Assembly: GCF_022919135.1 (NCBI RefSeq)
Contig: NZ_CP095049.1
Span: forward strand, 3,290,501 to 3,354,500
Length of the DNA: 64,000 nt
Direction of reading: 5' to 3'
Origin: Hymenobacter cellulosivorans
GTDB lineage: Bacteria; Bacteroidota; Bacteroidia; Cytophagales; Hymenobacteraceae
The translations under genes and the position numbers were made by a program. Numbering within the stretch: the first letter of the stretch is position 1; each line of letters starts with the position of its first letter. This document shows positions 42,784-51,495 of the stretch, in pieces. Under the pieces are notes generated by a model that was not told the origin of the DNA, searched no databases, and saw nothing but the letters and a program-made list of their open reading frames with translations.

Positions 42784-44043
42784 GTGTCGTACTCTCTGCT
42801 CATCCGCAACTGCGGCCAGCTGCTGACCCTGGCCGGGGGCCGGCCCAACCGTCCGTTGGCCACCGGCTGGCTTATTCTGCCCGACGCTTACGTAGCCTGC
42901 CGGGGCCCCGAAATAGTGGCGGTGGGCCCCATGGCGGAACTCGATGAAAGCCAGGTGACGACCGAAACTCAGGTGCTCGATGCCCGGGGCCGGGTCGTGA
43001 TGCCGGGCCTGGTCGAATGCCACACCCACCTGGTGTTTGCCGGCAACCGTGCCCATGAGTTTCAGCGCAAGTTGCAGGGCGAGTCCTACCTTGATATTCT
43101 GGCCTCGGGCGGCGGGATTTTGAGTACGGTGCGCGCCACCCGAACCGCTTCCGAAACCGAGCTGCTTGCCAACGCCCTGCGCCACCTGCGCGACTTTCGG
43201 CGCTACGGCGTCACGACGGTGGAGGCCAAAAGCGGCTACGGCCTCGACAAGGAAACCGAGTTGCGCCTGGTGCGCGTGGCCCAGGAGGCCGGCCGGCAGC
43301 AGCCAGTGCGGGTAGTGTCCACGTTTCTGGGGGCCCACGTAGTGCCGCCCGAGTACAAAGGCCGCCCGGCCGACTACCTCGACTTTTTGGTGCGGGAAGT
43401 GCTGCCCGAGCTGCGGGGGCAGGCCACGTTCGTGGATATTTTCTGCGAGGAAGGGGCCTTTAGCGTGGAAGACTCCCGGCGCTACCTGCAGCAGGCGCAG
43501 GCTTTGGGCTTCTGGCTGAAAATTCATGCCGAGCAGCTCCACGACCTGGGCGGCTGCGCCATGGCCGCCAGCCTCGGGGCCGTAAGCGTGGACCATTGCG
43601 ACTACCTCAACCTGGAGGATGCGGCCCGGCTGGGCAACGGCGGCGAAGGCCAAACCATTGCCGTACTCCTGCCCCTGGTGCCGCTTTTCCTGCGCCAGGA
43701 AAAGTACGCGCCCGGCCGGCAGTTTATCGACCGGGGCCTGCCCGTGGCCATCAGCACCGACTTCAACCCTGGTTCCTGCCCGAGCAAAAACCTGTGGCTG
43801 GCGCTGTCGATGGCCTGTCTGAAAATGGGCCTGACGCCGCTGGAAGCCATTGCCGGCGTTACCATCAATGCCGCCTGGGCCCTACGGCTAGAGTCCGAAA
43901 TCGGCAGCATCGAAGTCGGGAAGCGGGCCGATATCCTGGTACTCGACGTGCCCGACTACCAGGAAATTCCCTACTGGCTGGGCGAAAACCCGGTGCGCGA
44001 AGTCATTATCGGCGGCGTGGTTTGCCCTGCCGATTTGGAGTAG
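42784..44043 (+). CDS. hutI: Imidazolonepropionase
   Basis: The 419-residue amidohydrolase starts at a GTG (MSYSLLIRNCGQLLTLAGG) and has the metal motif CHTHLVFAGNRAHEF (about 79-93), then FLGAHVVPPEYKGR, the metal/substrate histidine in IHAEQLHDLGG (about 246-256), SVDHCDYLN, and STDFNPGSCPSKNL (about 322-335), the HutI signature. It converts imidazolonepropionate to N-formimino-L-glutamate, the step after HutU, whose gene end is at the left edge of this window. The terminator of the preceding gene makes it a separate unit. Confidence 0.96.
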   Translation: MSYSLLIRNCGQLLTLAGGRPNRPLATGWLILPDAYVACRGPEIVAVGPMAELDESQVTTETQVLDARGRVVMPGLVECHTHLVFAGNRAHEFQRKLQGESYLDILASGGGILSTVRATRTASETELLANALRHLRDFRRYGVTTVEAKSGYGLDKETELRLVRVAQEAGRQQPVRVVSTFLGAHVVPPEYKGRPADYLDFLVREVLPELRGQATFVDIFCEEGAFSVEDSRRYLQQAQALGFWLKIHAEQLHDLGGCAMAASLGAVSVDHCDYLNLEDAARLGNGGEGQTIAVLLPLVPLFLRQEKYAPGRQFIDRGLPVAISTDFNPGSCPSKNLWLALSMACLKMGLTPLEAIAGVTINAAWALRLESEIGSIEVGKRADILVLDVPDYQEIPYWLGENPVREVIIGGVVCPADLE

Positions 44044-44060
44044 GAAACCCGTTGAATACA

Positions 44061-44095
44061 AAACAAAAAGGCGGCCACGGGCCGCCTTTTTGTTT
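44061..44095 (+). terminator. Rho-independent terminator after hutI
   Basis: CAAAAAGGCGGCC pairs with GGCCGCCTTTTTG around an ACG loop (44064-44092), with T-run. It is nearly symmetrical, but the opposite gene ends at 44167, so it may serve both. Confidence 0.88.
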
Positions 44096-44166
44096 CTCGC
44101 CGGTAAACAGGAATATCGAATTGGTACAGATAAAAGCGGGATAGTCGGATAAGAACTCGACGGTAA

Positions 44167-45138
44167 TTACAGCTGATTCAGAGCGTCTACCAGCGCCGCG
44201 GGCGTGGTTTCCTGCAGCGTGGGCGCCACGACGAGGCCGGCCTGCGCGGTGGCATCCTGGCGGCCGTAGTAGAGTTTGCTGTCCACGGTCCGGATAACGA
44301 CGATGCTCATGGCCGTCGTGGCCGGAATGCCGGGCATCTCGAAAAAGTTGGGCGCCTTGAAGTTGCAGATGCGGATAGCTCCATTGAAGGTGCGGAATAC
44401 GGCAAACACCATCGTATTCTTGGCCGGGTCAATATTGGTGCCCGGCACGCTTACCTTCACGGTGGTCGTGGGGTTAGGGTCGTAGTAGAACCTGTCGCAG
44501 TTCAGCCAGTTAAGGCCCGAGTTGTAGAGCGTACTGCTCACCGAGATGATGTTACTGGTGCCGCTGGCGTTGGGCCGTAACGAAGAGCCCGGGTCCTGGT
44601 TGAGGGTCCATTCGAAGCAGGGAGTGACTGTGCCGCCGCCCCAGCCGCCCACGAACAGGCTCATCGAGTCGCGGGAAGCGTTGGCGGGCGTCGGGACTTG
44701 CAGCGTCAGCCGGACGCCGGGGGCCATGCGCACGGCCGTATCCTTGGCGGCCCGCAGGTACACTTCGCCTGCCGATTCGAGCAGTCTGCCGTTGGCAATA
44801 GTGGGCATGTTGCTCAGTACCATATCGGCCCGGCTGAATACTTCCCGAAAAGCCAGCTCCACGGGTCCAGTCACGGGCTGCCCATTCTTGGTGAAGGCAT
44901 TGGCCGGAATAGTGACCCGGGTACCTTTGGCGCTGATAAACTCATTGGTCTGACCCGGGTTATAGGTCAGCGTCTGAACCGGGGCGCCGAGCTGGGTCGT
45001 CAGGGCGGTCAGCGTGGGCGGAATTGTCACCGGGCCGGGCGTGGTGCCATCTTCGCAAATGACCACACTAGAGTCGAACTGGCAGGCGGGCACGACCAAA
45101 GTCAGGGCCGCAAGGGCAAAAAGCAGCAAACGTTTCAT
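44167..45138 (-). CDS. Lipoprotein with ZU5-like beta region, unknown function
   Basis: The 323-residue product begins MKRLLLFALAALTLVVPACQ, lipobox VPAC. The mature part starts with a TTQLGAPVQTLTYNPGQ and SAKGTRVTIPANAFTKNGQP, a pattern (TrVtIPanAF...G.pv.G.V.l..rE.....DM.l) seen in large exported Bacteroidota proteins of unknown function. It continues with VELAFREVFSRADMVLSNMP. It may bind the outer membrane through its lipid. It is downstream of the sigma/anti-sigma pair on the same strand, 42 bp after it, so it may belong to that operon. Confidence 0.75.
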   Translation of the reverse strand: MKRLLLFALAALTLVVPACQFDSSVVICEDGTTPGPVTIPPTLTALTTQLGAPVQTLTYNPGQTNEFISAKGTRVTIPANAFTKNGQPVTGPVELAFREVFSRADMVLSNMPTIANGRLLESAGEVYLRAAKDTAVRMAPGVRLTLQVPTPANASRDSMSLFVGGWGGGTVTPCFEWTLNQDPGSSLRPNASGTSNIISVSSTLYNSGLNWLNCDRFYYDPNPTTTVKVSVPGTNIDPAKNTMVFAVFRTFNGAIRICNFKAPNFFEMPGIPATTAMSIVVIRTVDSKLYYGRQDATAQAGLVVAPTLQETTPAALVDALNQL

Positions 45139-45180
45139 TCGGGATAGAGTCGTTAAGTAGAGGGGAAATAATGCGCCGGG

Positions 45181-46920
45181 TTAGTGCTTGCGCGGGTCCA
45201 GGTCCCAGCTGTAGCCGGCCTGCAAACCCAGGTTCCAGGGCCGGCGCGGCGCCCGGCCGCTGGTGCCGGTAGACACGGAGTTGAGGAAAATATCACCCTG
45301 GGGCCGGAGGGTAAACCACTGCCCCGGGGCAAACTGGTAGCTGGCAAAAGCGCCGCCGGTGAGCGTCAGATTGGTGCGATTGAAGGGCATGGTTCGGGTC
45401 GAGCTGCTCCATTGTACCTGTTGGCAGTTGCAGGCCGAGCCTTCCGTGGTTTTGGCATCGGTCAGGAAGGCCACCGTGCCGCCGAACTGCACGCCGTAGC
45501 GCCAGCGGGCATTGCCGGCCAGCGTCAGCTGGGCCTGCACCGGAATCGTCAGGAAGCGGTACACATCCCGGAACTTCTTCTGCTGCATTCCCAGCGAGTC
45601 GGAATTCCCTTTCCGCAGCCGGTAGTTTAGCGAAGTGGCGTACTCAGAATAGCCCAGGCCCGCACTCATGGCCAGTTGCCGCGACAGGGCATAGGTAGCC
45701 GTAGCCTGCCCGCTGAAGCTCATGCTGGGCCGCTCCAGGCGTTCCAGCGGCGTGGCCGAGCCGCCCAGGGCCCGGTAGCTCAGACCCGAGCCCAGCAGCA
45801 GCTGGGCACTCCAGTTGCGCAGTCTGATTTCCTGGCGTGTCGGGCGCCGGGCCGGACGACGACGGGTGGCTTTCACTTCCGGCTCCGGCGCTTCGGCTAC
45901 CTCGGGGCGTATCACCAGCAAATCCAGCGGCTCATTGCTGATTTTGGCTTGTTGCGCCCGTCGACGACGGATACTAGCTACGCTTTCGGTACTAGCCAGG
46001 TCACGGGTGCCCATTGCTTCCGCGTCCAGCAGGGTGGGGGTAGCGGCGGCTGACCGGCTGGCGGCCGAGCGGCCAACACGCGTCCGGCTAATGGCCGAGC
46101 GAGTAGCCACCGTGCGGCTGTGGCTGGCCGAGGCCGTGCGGGCAAGCTCCGTGGCAGCGCGGCGGCTGGCCGAAAAAGAAGCCTTGCGGGTAGCTGCCGC
46201 GCGGGCTCCAGCAGCGGCCAGCAACGGAGCCGAGTTGCGGGCGTTGCGCCGCAAACTACGGTTGCGGGCGGCTGTCGTCGAGGCAGTGGCCGCCGATACG
46301 GCCTTCGAAGCCGAAGCCGCAGTTGCGGAGCCTTCTTCACCGGGCTGGGTGGAGGAGCGGGCTGCATCTGAATGGCTAGCGGCTCCGATACGGACTGCGC
46401 GTTTGCCGCGGGTGTCGATGCGGGCCAAAAGCAACTGCTTCGAAGCTGCCGAAGTCCGTGCGTTTCGGGCCCCGCTGCTGGCGCTGGCCGTCGTGGCTGC
46501 CGGATTCGAATCCGCTGGGGTTATATTGTCGTTACCGGCGGCGTTGCCACTGTTGCCCAGTTGGTCGGCCGCGTTACCCCGGGGCTCCGTTGTGGCTACT
46601 GCGCCGTTGGGCTGGCCGGCGGCATTGCCAGCGGAGGAGCGGGCTTCGCTACCGGTTTGCTCACTGCGGCTGGCTACCGGGGCCGGGTCGGCCGCAGTGC
46701 CGGGACCGAAAACCGCGTGGCCCCACTGTTGGGTGCCCACCGTAACGCCCACCAGGAGCGCCCCGACCAGCAAGAGCCACAGCACCGGGCGGAAGCGGCG
46801 CTTGCGGGCCGGCACCTGCTCTCTGATTCCGCGCCACACCGTTTCGGGCGGGGCGCTGCCGTAGCCGTGCAGCTTCTGCTGGAGGTCTTTGTAAAATTGT
46901 TCTGATTCGTGTTCAGTCAT
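45181..46920 (-). CDS. Anti-sigma-like membrane protein with C-terminal outer-membrane-type barrel
   Basis: The 579-residue product starts MTEHESEQFYKDLQQKLHGY with GSAPPETVWRGI, a cytoplasmic region typical of proteins encoded next to ECF sigma factors, followed by one membrane helix (VLWLLLVGALLVGVTVGTQQ, about 45-64). Residues about 75-320 are low-complexity, rich in Ala, Ser, Thr and Arg. From about 370 a barrel-like region with LLLGSGLSYRALGGSATPLE, YALSRQLAMSAGLGYSEYAT and FSGQATAT follows, ending LGLQAGYSWDLDPRKH. The start overlaps the sigma gene stop by four bases (ATGA), so translation is coupled and the pair is probably a sigma/anti-sigma module. Confidence 0.75.
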   Translation of the reverse strand: MTEHESEQFYKDLQQKLHGYGSAPPETVWRGIREQVPARKRRFRPVLWLLLVGALLVGVTVGTQQWGHAVFGPGTAADPAPVASRSEQTGSEARSSAGNAAGQPNGAVATTEPRGNAADQLGNSGNAAGNDNITPADSNPAATTASASSGARNARTSAASKQLLLARIDTRGKRAVRIGAASHSDAARSSTQPGEEGSATAASASKAVSAATASTTAARNRSLRRNARNSAPLLAAAGARAAATRKASFSASRRAATELARTASASHSRTVATRSAISRTRVGRSAASRSAAATPTLLDAEAMGTRDLASTESVASIRRRRAQQAKISNEPLDLLVIRPEVAEAPEPEVKATRRRPARRPTRQEIRLRNWSAQLLLGSGLSYRALGGSATPLERLERPSMSFSGQATATYALSRQLAMSAGLGYSEYATSLNYRLRKGNSDSLGMQQKKFRDVYRFLTIPVQAQLTLAGNARWRYGVQFGGTVAFLTDAKTTEGSACNCQQVQWSSSTRTMPFNRTNLTLTGGAFASYQFAPGQWFTLRPQGDIFLNSVSTGTSGRAPRRPWNLGLQAGYSWDLDPRKH

Positions 46921-47468
46921 GATGCGAGGGGAGTATGGGCCTGCTGGTGCAGGCGTTCTTCCAGCAAGCGGCGGGCCCGGGAGAGCTGCGACTTGCTGGT
47001 GCCTTCCGAAATGCCCAGCAGCTCACCGATTTCGGCGTGCGTGTAGCCTTCGATGGCGTAGAGGTTTAAAACCGTGCGGTAGCCCAGGGGCAGGGCGTTC
47101 ATCTGCCGCAGCACGTCATCGGCCGACAGCTGGTCGAAGGGCGTGCCGTCGGGGTGGTGCACGTCGGCGGCTTCCTCGGGGTCGAGGTGCAGGCCGCGCT
47201 GCTGGTGCTGCTGCCACAGGTTCAGCGAGGTGGTCACGGCGATGCGCCGGGCCCAGGCCTCGAAGGGACCCTGGTTGCGAAACTGGTCGAGCCGGGTAAA
47301 TATCTTAACGAAAGTGAGCTGCAGCGCGTCCTCGGCCTCGGCCCGCGAGGGGCAGTAGCGCAAACACACGCCCATGAGCTGATAGCCCAGCCGTTCGTAG
47401 AGGCGTCGTTGGGCCGCGGGCCGGCCCCGGCGGCAGCCGTCTACAAGGGCGTCAATTGATTCGGCCAT
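46917..47468 (-). CDS. RNA polymerase ECF-type sigma factor
   Basis: The 183-residue product has region 2 (QLMGVCLRYCPSRAEAEDAL and DALQLTFVKIFTRLDQFR, with FRNQGPFEAWARRIAVTTSL; about 30-90). It also has region 4 (LGYRTVLNLYAIEGYTHAEI with GELLGISEGTSKSQLSRARR; about 125-170). It would direct RNA polymerase to envelope-stress-type promoters. The next gene overlaps it by four bases and looks like its anti-sigma partner. The open frame starts at 47468 with MAESIDALVDGCRRG; no upstream frame competes. Confidence 0.93.
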   Translation of the reverse strand: MAESIDALVDGCRRGRPAAQRRLYERLGYQLMGVCLRYCPSRAEAEDALQLTFVKIFTRLDQFRNQGPFEAWARRIAVTTSLNLWQQHQQRGLHLDPEEAADVHHPDGTPFDQLSADDVLRQMNALPLGYRTVLNLYAIEGYTHAEIGELLGISEGTSKSQLSRARRLLEERLHQQAHTPLAS

Positions 47469-47718
47469 AGGCAGGGCAGATAAGCAGGTAGAAATACAAT
47501 CAGATTAGCGTTCTGCCCCCATGACCGGCCCCTGGCAGTTGGGGTTGCGTGGGGTAAAAAAATAGTTGCGGATAAGTTTTTACTCCGAAACCGGACCCAA
47601 AAAACCGCAATTTCTACCGCACTTCCGCTGCCGCGCCTTCGGGTTCTTCCTGTACCTTTAGCGCCGTCTTCCTTCATTCCCAAACCGCCGGCCGCCTACC
47701 CCGCGCCACTCTTGCCCC

Positions 47719-48519
47719 ATGCTGCTTCCGCTCTACCAAATCGACGCCTTCACCGACCGGGTTTTTGCCGGCAACCCCGCTGCCGTCTGCCCGCTCACCG
47801 AGTGGCTGCCCGCCGAAACCATGCAGGCCATTGCCGCCGAAAACAACCTGGCCGAAACCGCCTACTTCGTGCCCCGCGGCGGTTCCGACTACGAAATCCG
47901 CTGGTTTACGCCCACGGCCGAAATTGACCTCTGCGGCCACGCCACGCTGGCCTCGGCCCACGTGCTGTTTCGCCACCTCAACTTTCAGGGTGAGCAAATA
48001 ACTTTCCACTCCAAGAGCGGCCCGCTGCGGGTGCGTCACGCCGCCGACGGCCGCTTCACCCTCGACTTTCCCTCGCGCCCCCCGCAGCCGCTAGCCACGC
48101 ACCCCACCGGTTTGCTCGACGCCCTACGTGCCACCCCGCTGGAAGTGCTGGCCTCCCGCGACCTGGTCGTGCTCTTCAACTCCGAGGCCGAGGTGCTGGC
48201 TTTGCACCCGGATATGGCTAAGGTGGCCGAGTTGGAGTACATCGGCGTTATTGCCACCGCACCCGGCACCAACGGCATCGACTTTGTCTCCCGCTTTTTC
48301 GGGCCCCGCGTGGGCGTACCCGAAGACCCGGTGACCGGCTCGGCCCATGCCTCCCTGATTCCGTTCTGGGCCGGGCGCCTGGGCAAAACCGAGCTGCGCG
48401 CCCGCCAGGTGTCGGCCCGGGGCGGCGACCTGTGGTGCGAGCTGCGCCAAGACCGAGCCCTGATGAGCGGCTACGCCGTGACCTACCTGAAGGGCGAAAT
48501 TGAGTTGGGAGAGCTGTAA
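47719..48519 (+). CDS. PhzF-family isomerase/epimerase
   Basis: The 266-residue protein has the double hot-dog-like fold pattern of PhzF. It starts MLLPLYQIDAFTDRVFAGNP, has the likely catalytic Glu in AENNLAETAYFV (Glu46), then FTPTAEIDLCGHATLASAHV, and in the second half RVGVPEDPVTGSAHASLIPF. In Pseudomonas PhzF isomerises DHHA in phenazine synthesis; most homologues act on unknown substrates, and no phenazine genes are here. The gene is divergent from the sigma factor gene, with 250 bp between them. Confidence 0.92.
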   Translation: MLLPLYQIDAFTDRVFAGNPAAVCPLTEWLPAETMQAIAAENNLAETAYFVPRGGSDYEIRWFTPTAEIDLCGHATLASAHVLFRHLNFQGEQITFHSKSGPLRVRHAADGRFTLDFPSRPPQPLATHPTGLLDALRATPLEVLASRDLVVLFNSEAEVLALHPDMAKVAELEYIGVIATAPGTNGIDFVSRFFGPRVGVPEDPVTGSAHASLIPFWAGRLGKTELRARQVSARGGDLWCELRQDRALMSGYAVTYLKGEIELGEL

Positions 48520-48612
48520 AGCCTCCGGTTAGTTGACATCTTGGGGGCCGGACGCAGTGCTGCTCCGGCCTTAGTACGTCCGGTCACGGCCACCTTGTAG
48601 TGCCTTTCTGCT

Positions 48613-49680
48613 ATGCCTGCTGTTAGTCGGAAATTCTTGCTGATTCTTCTTTGCGCCAGCCTTACGAGCACCGCCCAGGCCCAGGCGCCCGACGAAGTCA
48701 AAACCCTTATTAAGCAGGGCGTGGCGCTCTACGACGAGGGCAAGTACGACGAGGCCGTGCTGCGCTATAAGCAGGCCCTGAAGCTGGCGCCGGACAACTT
48801 TACGGCCCAATACGAGCTGGCCATGACCTACGGCTCGTTGGGTCGCAACGAGGAAGTGGTGGAGCTCTGCAAGCAGCTGCTGAAAAGTGAGCAGGCAGAT
48901 GCCAGCGTGTACGTAACCTATGGCAGCGCCCTCGACGACTTGAAACGGCCCCAGGAAGCGGTGCGCATCTACCAGGCGGGCATCAAGAAATACCCCGCCA
49001 GTGGCCTGCTCTACTTCAACCTGGGCGTAACTCAGGCCGGCATGCAGCGCTACCAAGACGCCACAGAAAGTATGCAGATGGCCGTGCGCCAGAACCCGAA
49101 GCACGCCAGCGCCCACCGGATTCTGGCTTTGCTCACGGCGCAGAGCAACCGGGTGCCGGCCATTTTCGCCTCCGTGCGCTTTTTGCAACTGGAGCCGCGC
49201 GGGCAGCGGGCCGTCGGCGGCCTGGAGGTGCTCGACAAGCTTATGGGGCAGAACGTGCGCAAAACCGGCGAAAATGCCGTAACCCTGAATATGTCGCCCG
49301 ACATGCTCAAGCAGATGAACGGCAAGAAAAATATGCCCGACAACTTCGGTATGACCGATATGCTGCTGACCATGACTTCGGCCCTTGATTACGACGAGAA
49401 AAACAAGGATAAGTCGACCACGGTGCGGCTGGCTGAGAAGCTTACGCTGCTGTGCGAGAATCTGGAAGAGAAGAAGCCGGAAACCCACCCGGGCTTTGCC
49501 TGGAATTACTACGTGCCGTACTTCATCACCCTGAAAAAAGCTGGTTACCTGCCCACGCTGGCCTACCTCATTCAGGCCGCCCGCCCCGGGCAGCCCGAGG
49601 CCCAGCAGTGGCTGGAGCAGCACCCGAGCGAGGTAAAAGAGCTACAGGAATGGTCGGAAGCCTACAAGTGGCCGCAGTAA
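48613..49680 (+). CDS. Exported TPR protein
   Basis: The 355-residue product has a signal peptide (MPAVSRKFLLILLCASLTST, cut after AQA). At least four tetratricopeptide repeats follow: VKTLIKQGVALYDEGKYDEA, NFTAQYELAMTYGSLGRNEE, ASVYVTYGSALDDLKRPQEA and SGLLYFNLGVTQAGMQRYQD. The C-terminal third is different, with MTDMLLTMTSALDYDEKNKD and THPGFAWNYYVPYFITLKKA. It is a scaffold protein of the periplasm or outer membrane; partners are unknown. It lies downstream of phzF, 94 bp away. Confidence 0.85.
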   Translation: MPAVSRKFLLILLCASLTSTAQAQAPDEVKTLIKQGVALYDEGKYDEAVLRYKQALKLAPDNFTAQYELAMTYGSLGRNEEVVELCKQLLKSEQADASVYVTYGSALDDLKRPQEAVRIYQAGIKKYPASGLLYFNLGVTQAGMQRYQDATESMQMAVRQNPKHASAHRILALLTAQSNRVPAIFASVRFLQLEPRGQRAVGGLEVLDKLMGQNVRKTGENAVTLNMSPDMLKQMNGKKNMPDNFGMTDMLLTMTSALDYDEKNKDKSTTVRLAEKLTLLCENLEEKKPETHPGFAWNYYVPYFITLKKAGYLPTLAYLIQAARPGQPEAQQWLEQHPSEVKELQEWSEAYKWPQ

Positions 49681-49684
49681 CGGG

Positions 49685-49900
49685 TTACTTCACCTGTTCG
49701 CGCCCATAGCCGCTGTTTTCCAGGACCTGCTCCACAAACTGCGCCTTGCCCGGCACGGCCAGCAGGCCCTGGTACACCGCCTCGCTCACGCCGGTGTAGC
49801 GCACCACGCGGCCATTACGGTACTCGATTTCCAGGGTCAGGGAAGCGGCATCGTACCCTACGGCTTTGAGCGAAGTAGAGCGGATCGGACGGCGTAGCAT
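49685..49900 (-). CDS. KTSC domain protein
   Basis: From the ATG at 49900 the 71-residue product reads MLRRPIRSTSLKAVGYDAAS, then TLEIEYRNGRVVRYTGVSEA and VYQGLLAVPGKAQFVEQVLE. This is the KTSC domain, a small module first noted at the C-terminus of lysyl-tRNA synthetases, here free-standing. The conserved order S..i..vgYd....L.i.f..G.vy.Y..Vp..vy..l identifies it. Function is unknown. It converges with the TPR gene, four bases from its stop. Confidence 0.85.
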   Translation of the reverse strand: MLRRPIRSTSLKAVGYDAASLTLEIEYRNGRVVRYTGVSEAVYQGLLAVPGKAQFVEQVLENSGYGREQVK

Positions 49901-50021
49901 CGTGGAAATAGTTAGTCTGTAGTCTACTGAGAGAAGCGGTAATCGAGACGCTGCATGTAATGTAGCCTGTAACGGACTCATTCTGGCTATCCGGAATCAG
50001 CACCTACTGGCGCGTACGGCT

Positions 50022-50738
50022 CTACTCCAGCTTTTGAAACTGCCGGCCGGTCCAGAGGTAAAAGGCCGGGGCCGGATAAATGGAGTTTACCAGATACGTA
50101 CTGGTGTCGCCTTCCTCGGCAAAATGGTCCGTGATGAGCAGCCGGCTGTTGAGGCGATATTCCAGGCCCGAGGACGTTTGCGGAACGTCGTAGATGCGGC
50201 CGGTATGCTGGTCCACCAGTACCGACATCTGGCAGGAGCTGCCGCAGCCCCACGTAACGAGGCGGTAGTGGCCCGCAAAGTTGGCGGGCTGCTTGGCCCC
50301 CTCGGTTATACGGGTAATATGCCACCTGGCCTGCGGGTTCGTTTTAAAGTCGGGCCGGACGTGCGCACCACGACCCGGCGCGGCGGGGAAATCCGCAAAA
50401 GCGTGGCGGTAGGTAAAGCGTTGATACAGCTCGAACTCGCCCTGCAAAGCAGTGTCGCCGAGTACGGAAATGGCCTCATTCTGAAAAAGCGTGGTCACCC
50501 CGGGCCGCGGCGGCGGGGCTGGCTGGCCCATCTTGACAACTGTCGCGTACTGCTGCGCCGGACCGATCAGCTCGTAGACGCTGTCCTGGTAGAGGGTAAC
50601 GTTGGGCGCAGGGGCAGGAAGTGGGCTGCTCGCCGGCCGGGTCGTGGTTGGCTGGGTCGTGCCGCCTTCACAGCCGGAAAGCCAACTGCCACCCAGGGCC
50701 GCGAGTACGAATAGAGTGGTGCGGGGAGCTGCCGGCAT
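50022..50738 (-). CDS. Lipoprotein of unknown function
   Basis: The 238-residue product begins MPAAPRTTLFVLAALGGSWL and SGCEGGTTQ, with lipobox LSGC, then a Pro/Thr-rich linker. The mature domain contains FADFPAAPGRGAHVRPDFKT, ITEGAKQPANFAGHYRLVTW and GCGSSCQMSVLVDQHTGRIY. This pattern is found in a family of uncharacterised exported proteins (A.FaG.Y.l..WGCG..C). The C-G-S-S-C spacing could bind metal or form a disulfide. It is downstream of ruvC on the same strand, 29 bp away. Confidence 0.8.
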   Translation of the reverse strand: MPAAPRTTLFVLAALGGSWLSGCEGGTTQPTTTRPASSPLPAPAPNVTLYQDSVYELIGPAQQYATVVKMGQPAPPPRPGVTTLFQNEAISVLGDTALQGEFELYQRFTYRHAFADFPAAPGRGAHVRPDFKTNPQARWHITRITEGAKQPANFAGHYRLVTWGCGSSCQMSVLVDQHTGRIYDVPQTSSGLEYRLNSRLLITDHFAEEGDTSTYLVNSIYPAPAFYLWTGRQFQKLE

Positions 50739-50767
50739 GTGTAGGGATCCAAGGACCGAGTTTGCGC

Positions 50768-51400
50768 CTACTTCACCTTCGCCTTGGCCGGGGCTTTCTT
50801 GGTGCTGGAGGCGCTGGCCATCCGCTCGGGGTTATCGGTCAGGAATTTGTCCCAGCTCTTGGTACCGGCTTTCACGTTGTTGCCTTTCTGGTAGTGGTGG
50901 CACAACGCCACGGCCAGGGCATCGGTGGCGTCCAAGAATTTGGGGGCTTCCTCGATGGGGGGCAGCTTCAGGGTTTGACGCAGCATCTTGGCCACCTGCT
51001 CCTTGCTGGCCGAGCCCGAGCCCGTTACGGCCTGCTTCACCTTGGTGGGAGCGTACTCCACGTAGGGAATCTGGCGGGAAAGGCAGGCGGCAATGGCCAC
51101 GCCCTGGGCCCGGCCCAGCTTGAGCATACTCTGCACGTTGACGCCAAAGAACGGGGCTTCGATGGCCAGCTCGTCGGGTAAGAACTCGTCAATCAGCTCC
51201 AGCATCCGCTCGAAGATCTTCTTGAGCTTGAGGGCGTGGTTGTTGCCGATTTTCTTCATGTCAATCACGTCGTAGCGCAGCACCGTGACGCGGGAGCCCT
51301 GCACCTCAATCACGGCGTAGCCCATGATCTGGGTGCCGGGGTCGACGCCCATGATAATTTTGGGAAGCAAATCCTGGGAAGCGGCGTGGGGCAGAAGCAT
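50768..51400 (-). CDS. ruvC: Holliday junction endonuclease RuvC
   Basis: The 210-residue protein has the RuvC order: IIMGVDPGTQIMGYAVIEVQ with the first catalytic Asp (about residue 19), LAIEAPFFGVNVQSMLKLGR with the Glu (about 80), and near the C-terminus FLDATDALAVALCHHYQ with the last two acids. The basic tail SSTKKAPAKAKVK extends beyond the family norm. RuvC resolves Holliday junctions made by RuvAB. The start used (MLLPHAASQD) is the first ATG; the family core begins at about residue 14. Confidence 0.95.
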   Translation of the reverse strand: MLLPHAASQDLLPKIIMGVDPGTQIMGYAVIEVQGSRVTVLRYDVIDMKKIGNNHALKLKKIFERMLELIDEFLPDELAIEAPFFGVNVQSMLKLGRAQGVAIAACLSRQIPYVEYAPTKVKQAVTGSGSASKEQVAKMLRQTLKLPPIEEAPKFLDATDALAVALCHHYQKGNNVKAGTKSWDKFLTDNPERMASASSTKKAPAKAKVK

Positions 51401-51495
51401 AGGCGGGAGGAGAGGGGGCGAAGACGGAGAAAGAGCAGGAGTGCCGTTGCTGTTTTCATCGGTAACTTGCCGAAGCTAATCACCACGCCGCCGTT

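Noticed and set aside
44167..45138. Assigning the lipoprotein to the ECF sigma operon as a dedicated sensor
   Set aside because: The distance and strand allow it, but no sequence feature ties it to signalling, so it is described only as a possible operon member.
45815..46864. A + strand frame of about 350 codons opposite the anti-sigma-like gene
   Set aside because: It mirrors the Ala/Ser/Arg-rich low-complexity region; composition is produced by the repetitive opposite strand.
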